NCBI RefSeq assembly: GCF_013459645.1
Contig: NZ_CP054861.1
Coordinates: 1,290,001 to 1,354,000, forward strand
DNA length: 64,000 nt
Origin: Martelella sp. NC20
Lineage (GTDB): Bacteria > Pseudomonadota > Alphaproteobacteria > Rhizobiales > Rhizobiaceae
Direction: 5' to 3'
Below the pieces are notes generated by a model. That model did no database searches and was not told the DNA's origin. It saw only the letters and a program-made list of their open reading frames with translations. How positions within the stretch are numbered: position 1 is the first letter of the stretch; the number at the start of each line of letters is the position of its first letter. This document shows, piece by piece, positions 7,930 to 17,886 of the stretch. A program made the position numbers and the translations under genes.

Positions 7930-9111
7930 TCAGTCGTTTTCGAAAGTCTTGTCCCTGTCCTTAGCGGCGGCGGGGGCGGCATCGGAAGGTTTTTCGGCGG
8001 CGGCGATGTTTGCCTCCAGCACCCATTCGCGCCAGATCGCGACGATCAGCGCCATCAGCACCGGACCGACGAACAGGCCGATCAGCCCCATGGTCTTGAC
8101 CCCGCCGATAAGGCCGAAAAAGGTCGGCAGGAAGGGCAGCTTGATCGGCCCGCCGACGAGGCGCGGCCGGAGCGTCTTGTCGACGATGAAGAGCTCGATC
8201 GTACCCCAGGCCATCAAGGCGATGCCGTGGATCGGCGTACCGCGCGCGACCAGATAGGCCGAAATCAGCGTGAAGGTCAGCGGCGCGCCGCCCGGCACCA
8301 TCGCCATCACCGCCGTCAGCAGGCCGAAGGAGACGAAATTCGGCACGCCGGCAAGGTAATAGGCGATGCCGAGCACGATGCCTTCGCCCATGGCGATCAG
8401 GGTCATGCCGGTCACGGTGGAGGAGATCGTCGCCGGCACCACGCGCGAGATCCGGTACCAGCGGTCGGGAAACAGCCGCTCGCCGATCATGTCGAGCTGG
8501 GCGGCGAATTTGTCGCCGTCCTTGTAGAGGAAGAACAGCGCGATCAGCATGAACAGCGCCGCAAGCACCAGCCCGAACAACCGGCCGCCGACAAACAGGG
8601 CGGTGCGATAGATGCTGCCGATATTTTCGCCGCTGATCGCCTGGATCAACTGACCGATATCGCCGGGCTGACCAAGATAGTCCCGCCATTTCCCAGACAC
8701 CCAGTCGCCGATGACCGGCAGGTTGTGGATCCAGTCCGGCACCGGCGCGCCGATCCGGTTGGCCTCCGCCGCCCAGGTGATCCAGGCTTCGAGCTCGTGC
8801 GACATGTAGATCACCGCAAACACGATCGGCAGGACCAGAAACAGCAGGATCAGGAAGATCGCGATCGCCGCGGAGATTTTGCGCCGCCCGCCGAGCCTGC
8901 GGTTGAGGTCGCGATAGACCGGTTGCGAGGCAAAGGCGATGATCAGGGCCGCCAGCACCGGCACCAGAAAGCCGTGAAAGAAATAGACCGCGGCGAGCGC
9001 CACGCCGAGCAACAGCCAGCGCGCGGCCGTGACGGATGGGATCAGCGGCGCGCGGGTGGACATCGTCGTGCCGATCCAGCTCTGCGTCCTTTGATGCGGT
9101 TTCTCGTCCAT
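7930..9111 (-). CDS. AI-2E family transporter (PerM/TqsA type)
   Basis: 393-aa polytopic membrane protein of the AI-2E transporter (UPF0118) family. It has hydrophobic segments at roughly residues 31-70 and 83-107, a long extracytoplasmic region (about 108-190) with PDWIHNLPVIGDWV, and then five or so further helices including ALFFLYKDGDKFAAQ and GLFVGPVLMALIVAIWREW, both characteristic of the family. A proline- and alanine-rich charged tail ends the protein. Members include quorum-signal exporters and Na+/H+ antiporters, so the substrate is uncertain. Start at 9111 is the longest reasonable one; Met17 is an alternative. Confidence 0.88.
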   Translation of the reverse strand: MDEKPHQRTQSWIGTTMSTRAPLIPSVTAARWLLLGVALAAVYFFHGFLVPVLAALIIAFASQPVYRDLNRRLGGRRKISAAIAIFLILLFLVLPIVFAVIYMSHELEAWITWAAEANRIGAPVPDWIHNLPVIGDWVSGKWRDYLGQPGDIGQLIQAISGENIGSIYRTALFVGGRLFGLVLAALFMLIALFFLYKDGDKFAAQLDMIGERLFPDRWYRISRVVPATISSTVTGMTLIAMGEGIVLGIAYYLAGVPNFVSFGLLTAVMAMVPGGAPLTFTLISAYLVARGTPIHGIALMAWGTIELFIVDKTLRPRLVGGPIKLPFLPTFFGLIGGVKTMGLIGLFVGPVLMALIVAIWREWVLEANIAAAEKPSDAAPAAAKDRDKTFEND

Positions 9112-9170
9112 CGCCTGTTTCTTTCCCGTCGGGCCGACCGGCGTTATTTATGCTGCCCCCATATCGCCTT

Positions 9171-9733
9171 TCAAGGTCGATAGCCAGCAAAAGCCCTGTG
9201 CTCGCCAGCTTCGGTAAACCCCGCACAGGCCAGAACCTCCCTGGCCTCCAGCGCGGTCGGGCGAAATCTGTCGGAATCGGCGCGGCGCGGCGCGGCGGCG
9301 AGCCGGGCGACATAGTCCTCCGGCAGGCCGTGCTGGCGCGCGCCGGCTATCACCAGGGCATGATACCAGTCGAAGGGTATCAGCGCCGGATCGCAGAAAG
9401 CGGGCGGCGCCTTGTAGGTGCAGGCCGAAACCGTTGCGTCGTTCTTGAGGAGGCGCAACGCGCAATTATCGATCCGGTCATAGCCCTTGCCTTTGCCCTC
9501 GAAGGCGTCGAGCAGATCGAGTTCGCGCGGGTCGAGCGTGAACACCACGCCGAATACCCGGCTCGCCGCCCGTTCGACGATAGTCGCCTTGCCGGATCCT
9601 TCGCGGCCGATCTTGGAAAAGGCAAGCGCATGGCCCTCAAGCGCTGCCGGGCCGACCGGCCTTGCCGATGGGCAGCGGCGCCCCAGCCGCTCGGTCAGCA
9701 TGTTGGAGCCAAAGGCGAAGTAGGTGAGCGCCA

Positions 9734-9734
<1 letters not shown>
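9171..9734 (-). CDS. Gamma-glutamylcyclotransferase-like protein
   Basis: 187-aa protein of the AIG2/GGCT fold. The N-terminus MALTYFAFGSNM has the substrate-binding Y-x-x-GSN loop, and LDAFEGKGKGYDRI carries the acidic residues of the family's active-site region. Family members release 5-oxoproline from gamma-glutamyl amino acids or from glutathione; the exact substrate is not determinable here. Its ATG overlaps the stop of uup by one base (TGATG at 9732-9736), so the two are probably co-translated. Confidence 0.82.
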
Positions 9735-11551
<1,817 letters not shown>

Positions 11552-11557
11552 AAAGCC

Positions 11558-12208
11558 TCATACTCCCGAAAAATCATGCGGCCGGAGAATGATGATCCCC
11601 GATCCGTTTTTCAAGGCGAAGCGCACCGGCCCGCCCTTCGCCTTGTTCGAAACCCCGCGCGCGACGCCGAAGGGCAGGGCGAAATCCTGGAGCGGATAGA
11701 CGGCGTTATCGATCGCAAGACCCGCCAGGTCCGAGAACCCGAGCACGGAAAACAGCGCGCCTTCCGGCATGTCCACCACCGTTTCGCCGGCAAGCAGGGG
11801 ATGGGCTTCCTCCTCGCCGGAGGTCAGCACGATATCGGCGCCTTCACCCGCCAGCCGGACGGCAAGCAGCATGTTCATCAGGCCGTGATCGGTCCGCTCG
11901 CCCTGAAGCGCGCCGGCCATCACGATCCTGTCAGCGCCCCGCTCCAGCGCCTCTTCGATGGCAAGCGCGCCGTCGGTCAGGTTCTTGGCCGGGGGGAAAT
12001 CCTTGCGCGCGATATCGGGAAAGCGCGCCACCAGACCGGCGTCGGTGGAATCGAAATCGCCGACCCAGACTTCGGGGCGCACGCCAAGCGCGTCGGCATG
12101 GCGCATGCCGCCATCGGCGGCGATCACCCGGCTTTCCTTGACAAGCGCGCGTACCCTGTCGTCAACGGCCAGCGCGCCGCCCAGCAATATCGTGAAGGTC
12201 TGGTTCAT
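11558..12208 (-). CDS. thiN: Thiamine pyrophosphokinase
   Basis: 216-aa enzyme transferring pyrophosphate from ATP to thiamine to give thiamine diphosphate. Family motifs are clear: AADGGMRHA near residue 30, VGDFDST near residue 50, NLTDGALAIEEALERG and GERTDHGLMN. The C-terminal beta-sandwich binds thiamine. It ends 6 bp before uup in the same direction. It complements the riboswitch-controlled thiamine importer thiBPQ encoded at 20678-24325, giving an uptake-plus-activation route. I see no TPP riboswitch before this copy. Confidence 0.93.
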   Translation of the reverse strand: MNQTFTILLGGALAVDDRVRALVKESRVIAADGGMRHADALGVRPEVWVGDFDSTDAGLVARFPDIARKDFPPAKNLTDGALAIEEALERGADRIVMAGALQGERTDHGLMNMLLAVRLAGEGADIVLTSGEEEAHPLLAGETVVDMPEGALFSVLGFSDLAGLAIDNAVYPLQDFALPFGVARGVSNKAKGGPVRFALKNGSGIIILRPHDFSGV

Positions 12209-12355
12209 CGCCTACGCAATAGAGCGGATCGGGGGTAAAGGGAAGGGCGGTTCACGGGCCTCGCGACAAGCCGGCTTGCCGAGGTATTTGGCCGTCGGTG
12301 GGTGCGATGAGGCGGAAAACGCGCGGACGGAGCGACGACCTTTCGATGAGAGGCG

Positions 12356-12898
12356 CTATCCGGCCGAGCGGGTCTTGGCCTCTATTTCTGTGGCTTCGCC
12401 GGCGGCATGGTCGCGGGCGTAGTCCTCCAGTCCGTTGACGAAACGCTTGTAGAGCCTGGAAAACTGGTCGAGGTCGTCGGCCGACCAGTTCTCGGTAACG
12501 CTTTCGAGCAGTTGGCGCTTGACCGCATGGACCTCGTCGAGCAGCACCTTGCCTTTCGGCGTGATCACCAGGATCGAACGACGGGCGTCGTTCTGGCAGA
12601 CGCGGCGTTCCAGCACGCTCTGGGAAACGAGTTCGGCGACGATCCGGCTTGCGCGCGATGGATCGATCCGCATGCCGTCGGCGACCGAGCCGATCGTCGC
12701 GCGGTCGTTCTGGCCGGCGCGATAGACGACATCGAGAACATCGAGATGGGTGATGTCCAGCGCCGGCGCGACATTGGCGATCGCGATCCGCCCGATGATT
12801 CGCCGCCGCATCATCAGCCGGTGCTGCGTTATGGCATCGGAAATCCGCGCCATGGCGTCGGTGTGGTCGGGGGCTGTCGGGTCGGTTTTTTCGTTCAT
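12356..12898 (-). CDS. MarR family transcriptional regulator
   Basis: 180-aa winged-helix regulator of the MarR family. The DNA-binding region spans about residues 45-115 and includes RATIGSVADGMRIDPSRASRIVAELVSQSVLERR followed by the basic wing CQNDARRSILVITPKGK. It is transcribed divergently from an MFS drug-type exporter, and an 8+2+8 inverted repeat lies between them, overlapping the exporter's likely -35 box. This strongly suggests that it represses the exporter and itself until a ligand binds. The ligand is unknown. Confidence 0.92.
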   Translation of the reverse strand: MNEKTDPTAPDHTDAMARISDAITQHRLMMRRRIIGRIAIANVAPALDITHLDVLDVVYRAGQNDRATIGSVADGMRIDPSRASRIVAELVSQSVLERRVCQNDARRSILVITPKGKVLLDEVHAVKRQLLESVTENWSADDLDQFSRLYKRFVNGLEDYARDHAAGEATEIEAKTRSAG

Positions 12899-12940
12899 GC
12901 TCTCTGTCTATCAGAAGATCGGGCAATTTGAAACATGCAT

Positions 12941-12958
12941 ACAGCATATCTATGCTGT
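12941..12958. promoter_or_regulatory. MarR-type operator, inverted repeat ACAGCATA-TC-TATGCTGT
   Basis: A perfect 18-bp inverted repeat with two-base spacer, in the intergenic space between the divergent marR-like and MFS genes. Its right arm ends where a consensus -35 box (TTGACA, 12958-12963) for the exporter begins. Size and symmetry fit a MarR dimer site. Confidence 0.7.
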
Positions 12959-12988
12959 TGACAAATAATTGCTTCCAGCACATGTATC
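12958..12988 (+). promoter_or_regulatory. Candidate promoter of the MFS exporter gene
   Basis: TTGACA at 12958-12963 is a perfect -35 box. A weak -10 (CATGTATC region, about 12981-12988) follows at suitable spacing. Transcription would then begin just before 13000, which favours the ATG at 13020 as start. The box overlaps the inverted repeat, consistent with steric repression. Confidence 0.5.
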
Positions 12989-13019
12989 GGTCATGAAATC
13001 CACTGAGACAGACCCGCCC

Positions 13020-14537
13020 ATGGACCAACAGATACCGTTCGTCTCACTGGTTGAAAATCCGCGCCGCCGCGTCATCGCCTTTCTGTTTCTGCTTTCGTCG
13101 ATGTTCCTGGCAACCCTCGACAACCAGATCGTCTCCACCGCACTGCCGACGATCGTCGGCGAGTTCGGGGCCATCGAGCGGTTCGGCTGGGTCGCCTCGG
13201 CCTATCTGCTGGCGTCCTGCGCGGTGATGCCGATTTATGGCAAGCTTGGCGACCTTATCGGGCGAAAATATGTGCTGATGGCGGCGATCGTGATCTTTCT
13301 GGTCGGCTCGCTGACCTGCGGCCTGGCGGTGTCGATGAACACGCTGATCGCCGCGCGCGTGCTGCAGGGCTTTGGCGGCGGCGGGCTGATGGTTTCGATC
13401 TTCTCGCTCAACGCCGATCTGTTTGCCGCGCGCGAACGCGCGAAATACCAGAGCTATGCAAGCCTTGTGCTGATGACGTCGGGCGCGCTCGGGCCGATCC
13501 TCGGCGGCACGATGACGGCCGCTTTCGGCTGGCGCTCGATCTTTCTCGTCAATCTGCCGGTCGGACTGGTCGTTCTTACGGGGCTCTATATTCTCATTCC
13601 AAACCGCCGGACCGGGCGTACGCCGAAAATCGATTTCCTTGGCGCATTGCTGCTGGCGCTGATGGTGACGGGGATCGTTCTGTGGTGCGATTCCGGCGAG
13701 ATCTTCGGCTCGATGCTGTCGCCGGCAAGCCTTGGCGTGCTCGCCGCGGTCGCCGTGCTCACCTGCCTCTGGGTGATGGTGGAGCGGCGCGCGCCGGAGC
13801 CGATGATCCCGCTTTCGCTGTTTGCCAACCCCACCATTGTCCTGCTGCTGGTCATTTCGATCGCCAGCGGCAGCATCGCCATCGGCATGGTCAATTACTT
13901 CGCGCTGTTCCTGCAGACTGTCCACGGGCTTTCACCCACCACCGCAGGGCTGTTCTTCATACCGGTCACCTGCGGCCTCGCCGTCGGCGCGCTCACCGGC
14001 GGGCGGCTGATGTCGATCACCGGACGATACCGGCCGCTCGCCATTCTGGGCATGTCGATCTCGACGCTTTCCTTCGTCACGCTGGCGCTGTTTTCCGCGG
14101 CTGCGCCGCTGGCGCTGATGGCGGTGATCATGGGCATGCACGGGCTTGGCATCGGTTTCGGCCAGCAGGTGCCGGTGCTCGGCGTTCAGAATGCGGCGCG
14201 CGGCGGCGATGTCGGGGCTGCGACCGGCACGGTGACGCTGTCGCGCATGGTCGGCGCGTCGGCGGGCATCTCGATCTATGGCGCCATCCTGGCGCACGGC
14301 CTTGGCAGTTTCGCTTCCATCCCCGGCGTCGGATCGCTTACGGAACTTTCGCCGACCGCTATCGACGCGCTGCCGGAACCCGCCCGTTCGCTCGCGATCG
14401 GCGGTTATGGCGATACGTTCACCATGCTGTTCATGTTTGCCGCCGCCGTCTGCCTGATCGGCCTTGTCGCGGCATTCGCGCTTCGGCCGCTGGTGCTCGG
14501 GGCGTCGGCGACGGAACCGGCCGGGCGTTCAGCCTGA
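13020..14537 (+). CDS. MFS transporter, DHA2 (14-helix) multidrug-exporter family
   Basis: 505-aa inner-membrane proton-coupled exporter. The first helix carries FLATLDNQIVSTALPTIVGEF, the DHA2 pattern. Motif A is GKLGDLIGRKYVL, and antiporter motif C resembles LMTSGALGPILGGTM. About 14 hydrophobic segments are countable. The start at 13020 is chosen because the promoter's expected transcription start lies near 12990-13000; in-frame TTG 12969 and ATG 12993 are upstream alternatives. Divergent MarR regulator and operator suggest induction by a toxic compound. Substrates cannot be predicted. Confidence 0.92.
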   Translation: MDQQIPFVSLVENPRRRVIAFLFLLSSMFLATLDNQIVSTALPTIVGEFGAIERFGWVASAYLLASCAVMPIYGKLGDLIGRKYVLMAAIVIFLVGSLTCGLAVSMNTLIAARVLQGFGGGGLMVSIFSLNADLFAARERAKYQSYASLVLMTSGALGPILGGTMTAAFGWRSIFLVNLPVGLVVLTGLYILIPNRRTGRTPKIDFLGALLLALMVTGIVLWCDSGEIFGSMLSPASLGVLAAVAVLTCLWVMVERRAPEPMIPLSLFANPTIVLLLVISIASGSIAIGMVNYFALFLQTVHGLSPTTAGLFFIPVTCGLAVGALTGGRLMSITGRYRPLAILGMSISTLSFVTLALFSAAAPLALMAVIMGMHGLGIGFGQQVPVLGVQNAARGGDVGAATGTVTLSRMVGASAGISIYGAILAHGLGSFASIPGVGSLTELSPTAIDALPEPARSLAIGGYGDTFTMLFMFAAAVCLIGLVAAFALRPLVLGASATEPAGRSA

Positions 14538-15668
14538 ACGCTTCATGACGGTGGCGGGCGGCGTGATTGCCGACGGTATCGCGGCTCTCGCCTTGCCGGC
14601 GCGGGCAAGTGCCGCGCGGGCGGCATAATACTGGACCGTGAGGCCGGCCAGCAGCAGCAGCGTATCCCCCAGAACGGTTATACCGGTCATCTCGCGGAAA
14701 ATCTGAAGCGCGAACGCGATCAGCGACCCCGTGACGAAAGTCGCAAGGCTTGCCCTGCCCATGACATTGATCGGCTCGAACAGGGGCAGCGACAGGAACC
14801 GTCTGAGGCCCGGCATGTAGACCACGATATAGGTGAGCGCCATGATATGGGCGATACGCGGCAGGCCGAGCGTTTCCTTGCTGGTATCGGCGATGAATTC
14901 CGGCATCAGGGCGGGGAAGGGAAAGCTGTATTCCCCGCTCAGCCGCCACCACAATGCATAAAGCACGAAGGTGACGGCCACGGCATAAAGCGCCGGGTGG
15001 AACGCGACCAGCGCCCTGCCGCGCCGGGCGGCGATGCCGATCGCAAGACCGAGGGCAAACAGCAATTGCCAGCAGAACGGGTTGAAATACCACGCCCACT
15101 CGCCGGGATAGGCGGGCAGCCGAAGCTCGAAATAGCGCGCCGCCAGCCAGATCGCCGTCGAGACCGCGAGCATCAGGCCGATACTGCGCGTGCCGAGGAA
15201 AAGCAGAGCGGGCAGGGCCGCAAACAGCAGGACATAGAGCGGCAGGATGTTGAAATAGCTCACCTGATAGGTCAGCAGGGCGGAGCCGGAAATCGTGGCG
15301 AGGGGTTGTTTCCAGAGCCATGAGAGCCCGTTGACATCGGCAAATTCCTCCATGCCGAAACGCACCAGAAACGGCGTCGCGAGCGCGAGAACCAGAAGCG
15401 TGGAGAACACATGGGCGCCGTAGATCGTGCCCGCCCGACGCCAGATGCGCTTCGCCGTCGCCATCACCGAACCCGCGACGAACCGGCCGCTATAGGCAAG
15501 CCCTGCCGAGATGCCGGAAATCAGCACGAAGGCTTCGGCGGCATCGGCGAAGCCATACATCCGCATGGTGTAGAACGAGTAGAGGTTCTCCGGCACATGG
15601 TCGATGAAGATGATGATCAGCGCCAGCCCGCGCAGGACGTCGATGCGCGGGTCGCGCTTGCTTTTCAC
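14529..15668 (-). CDS. opgC: OpgC family protein (glucan-modifying membrane acyltransferase)
   Basis: About 379-aa polytopic membrane protein of the OpgC_C family, predicted to add succinyl or similar groups to periplasmic glucans. The N-terminus RDPRIDVLRGLALIIIFIDHVP is the family's hallmark (Asp-x-x-Arg-Gly and a membrane-facing His). About ten hydrophobic helices follow. Start is uncertain: GTG at 15668 is used, while TTG at 15710 is an alternative; neither has a strong ribosome site. The gene begins about 50 bp after the opgH stop and its 3' end overlaps the convergent MFS gene by 9 bp. The neighbours opgH and opgG support the assignment. Confidence 0.85.
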   Translation of the reverse strand: MKSKRDPRIDVLRGLALIIIFIDHVPENLYSFYTMRMYGFADAAEAFVLISGISAGLAYSGRFVAGSVMATAKRIWRRAGTIYGAHVFSTLLVLALATPFLVRFGMEEFADVNGLSWLWKQPLATISGSALLTYQVSYFNILPLYVLLFAALPALLFLGTRSIGLMLAVSTAIWLAARYFELRLPAYPGEWAWYFNPFCWQLLFALGLAIGIAARRGRALVAFHPALYAVAVTFVLYALWWRLSGEYSFPFPALMPEFIADTSKETLGLPRIAHIMALTYIVVYMPGLRRFLSLPLFEPINVMGRASLATFVTGSLIAFALQIFREMTGITVLGDTLLLLAGLTVQYYAARAALARAGKARAAIPSAITPPATVMKRSG

Positions 15669-15715
15669 CGGTGACGGCCGAACGGCGGTCGTGCTTCTCC
15701 TCGCGTCCAAAGGCG

Positions 15716-17533
15716 TTATCCCTGCACTGCCGAATAGGCGGGCTCCGCCGCGTCTGCCGGCGGCGTGGCCAGATAGGTTTCCCGGTCGATGACCGGTCTT
15801 TCCTTCCAACGCGCCAGCACATGGTCGCGTTCCAACATGATAGCGGGACGCGCCTGTTCCTCGGGCGTGCGGAACAGCTGGCAGTGGTAGGCAAGCCGTC
15901 CGCTCGCGGGCGATGAGCTCGCCGCGATCAGCAGCGGCGACAGGATCTGCGGCCCGGCGATCGGCGTCAGCCACCAGAACAGGTCGGGGGCGAGGGTCCA
16001 GGCGCCGGCGAGCATCAGGATGCCGGTCAGCACGATCCACCAGCTTGCCTTGAAGGATTCGCCGAATTTCAGCGTCTGCCCCTCGCGATCGGATGACGGC
16101 CAGCCGCCATCCATGCCGAAAATCACCTGAAGCACGGAGCGGCTTTGATACATCAGCGTGATCGGGGCCAGCACCGACGACCAGATGATCTCCATGAGCG
16201 TGGACAGGAACACCCTGAAAAATCCGCCGAAACGGCGCGCTTCGCCGGAAATGCCGGCCCGAAGCGCGATCAGCAGCTTCGGTCCGATCAAAAGCCCGCC
16301 GACGCCGACCAGCAGCGTGACCGCGAGCGCGGTCTCGGCGCGCGGAAAGATCGCCGGCAGGTAGGGGCTCGGAAAATAATCGATCGCGGGCGCAAACAGC
16401 GGCGCGACGATCGAGGCGGCGATGAAGGCCATCCACAGCGGCGAGCTGAGATAGGCCATCACGCCCTGAAGAAAGGTGAACCGGTTCCAGCCATGCAGGC
16501 CGGGCGCCGTCAGCAGGCGGATATGCTGGAGATTGCCCTGGCACCAGCGGCGGTCGCGCTTGGCATAGTCGATCGCGTTCTGCGGACCTTCCTCGTACGA
16601 TCCCTCCAGATCGGGATCGACGCGCACGATCCAGCCCTGACGGGTCAGCAACGCCGCCTCGACATAGTCATGGCTCAGAATATGACCGCCGAAGGGCGGC
16701 GCGCCGGAAAGGGCCGGCAGGCCGCAGCTTTCGGCGAACGCATTGGTGCGCACCATCGCATTATGGCCCCAGAACGGCCCTTCATTGCCCTGTATGCGGG
16801 CAAGGCCGCGGGTAAAGATCGGCGAAAACAGGCCAGCGGAAAACTGTAGCGCCCGGGCGAACCAGGTTTTCGAGGCGATGATCTTCGGCAGCGTCTGCAG
16901 CAGGCCAAGCCTTGGCTCGCCCTCCATGCGCCGCAGCATTTCCACGATCGTCTCGCCTTCCATCAGGCTGTCGGCGTCGAGGATCAGCATATAGGTGTAG
17001 CGCGCGCCGTGGCGGCGGATGAAATCGCCGATATTGCCGGCCTTCTTGCCGGTATTGTCGGTGCGGCGGCGATAATAGGCGCCGATCTCGCGGGGCATGT
17101 CGGCGTGGAGGGTGAGGAACCACTCCTCCTCCCGCGCGATCACGTCGGGGTCCCGGCTGTCGGAGAGAATGGCGATGTCGAAAAGCCCGCCATAGGGCGT
17201 CCCGGCAAGCGAATGCGCCATGGCGGCGGCGGACGAAAACGTCGCGCGCGGATCCTCGTTATAGACCGGGATCAGGATGGCCGTCTTTGCCGCCTGGCCG
17301 CTTTCGGCAAGCGATGCGCGCGGCGGCGTCTTCAGCCGCCGGCCGATGAGGCCGCCAATGCCGAGCGCCGCGCCCCACGCGATCCACGCGGCCGTCGCCG
17401 CGCAAAGCGCGATCCGCACGAAATCGACCCAGTCGGCGCCATCGGCGAAAAATACGTCGATCGCGATGCGCGACGCCGCAATCGCGATGATTGCGGCGAA
17501 TACGATCGAAAATGTGCGCCTGAAGGCCAGCAT
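15716..17533 (-). CDS. opgH: Glucans biosynthesis glucosyltransferase H
   Basis: 605-aa inner-membrane GT2 glycosyltransferase that makes the beta-1,2-glucan backbone of osmoregulated periplasmic glucans from UDP-glucose and exports it. Domain order: two N-terminal helices, cytoplasmic GT domain with TAILIPVYNEDP, ILDADSLMEG (catalytic DxD region), HDYVEAALL and the RDRRWCQGN motif, then about five C-terminal helices. Start at 17533 has AGAGGG about seven bases upstream. An in-frame stop lies just upstream, and the cytoplasmic N-terminal extension common in OpgH appears to be missing and to lie in a separate 58-codon frame beyond a repeat (17686-17710 onward). Confidence 0.9.
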   Translation of the reverse strand: MLAFRRTFSIVFAAIIAIAASRIAIDVFFADGADWVDFVRIALCAATAAWIAWGAALGIGGLIGRRLKTPPRASLAESGQAAKTAILIPVYNEDPRATFSSAAAMAHSLAGTPYGGLFDIAILSDSRDPDVIAREEEWFLTLHADMPREIGAYYRRRTDNTGKKAGNIGDFIRRHGARYTYMLILDADSLMEGETIVEMLRRMEGEPRLGLLQTLPKIIASKTWFARALQFSAGLFSPIFTRGLARIQGNEGPFWGHNAMVRTNAFAESCGLPALSGAPPFGGHILSHDYVEAALLTRQGWIVRVDPDLEGSYEEGPQNAIDYAKRDRRWCQGNLQHIRLLTAPGLHGWNRFTFLQGVMAYLSSPLWMAFIAASIVAPLFAPAIDYFPSPYLPAIFPRAETALAVTLLVGVGGLLIGPKLLIALRAGISGEARRFGGFFRVFLSTLMEIIWSSVLAPITLMYQSRSVLQVIFGMDGGWPSSDREGQTLKFGESFKASWWIVLTGILMLAGAWTLAPDLFWWLTPIAGPQILSPLLIAASSSPASGRLAYHCQLFRTPEEQARPAIMLERDHVLARWKERPVIDRETYLATPPADAAEPAYSAVQG

Positions 17534-17606
17534 CGGTCATCCCTCTGTCCTTGCGGCCCCCTCGTTTCAAGACGAGAGGCCGCCCGGAAAGATCGCCTTC
17601 CGGTTT

Positions 17607-17716
17607 CTAGAGCATTTCGCAGTCAGGTGGAGCCACCTGACGTCCGCGAAAATGCGTCAAAACAAATAGATAGAGCATTTCTGGCGATCCCGTTTTCACC
17701 GGAAATACTCTAGAGC
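17607..17716. repeat. Rhizobial intergenic palindromic element (RIME-like)
   Basis: A roughly 110-bp element bounded by inverted ends CTAGAGCATTT (from 17607) and AAATACTCTAG (to about 17713). It contains an internal hairpin TCAGGTGG...CCACCTGA (about 17624-17641), the segment GTCAAAACAAATAGATAGAGC, and a second hairpin. This layout matches the very common Rhizobiales intergenic mosaic elements as I recall them. It sits between a 58-codon frame and opgH, and its outer end supplies that frame's TAG stop. Confidence 0.7.
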
Positions 17717-17886
17717 CGTGCCGAGCGCGGCCGCTGCCAGACGAGAACCGGCGACAGGATCGTTGCGATCACGCCCTTGCGGCGCGGACGCTCGAGAAGC
17801 TGCTCGGGCATGGGAAGCGGTGCGGCCGCCGGGAGAAACCGGCTGAACTCTGACTTCTGGTCTGACCCGTTAATCTGGTTGGTCAT
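17710..17886 (-). CDS. 58-aa protein, probably the detached N-terminus of OpgH
   Basis: Small frame (MTNQINGSDQKSEFSRFLPA...) starting within the 3' end of the opgG-type gene, overlapping it by 17 bp, with GGAGAAAAGG just before the ATG. It contains LPAAAPLPMPEQ, which resembles the proline-rich start that I recall from alphaproteobacterial OpgH proteins, and ends RPRSARL at a TAG contributed by the RIME-like repeat. The downstream opgH frame begins directly at its first membrane helix. I infer that a repeat insertion separated the N-terminal extension from opgH. Whether the 58-aa peptide is made or useful is unknown; a genuine independent small protein is the alternative. Confidence 0.5.
   Translation of the reverse strand: MTNQINGSDQKSEFSRFLPAAAPLPMPEQLLERPRRKGVIATILSPVLVWQRPRSARL

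Noticed and set aside
6250..9183. A 977-codon open frame on the plus strand
   Set aside because: It is antisense to the ABC ATPase and the AI-2E permease, both of which have clear family motifs; the encoded residues (many His, Asp, Arg) are typical of high-GC shadow frames.
15669..16544. Long 5' extension of the opgC frame through opgH
   Set aside because: The extension overlaps opgH, which is supported by glycosyltransferase motifs; opgC homology begins near 15668.
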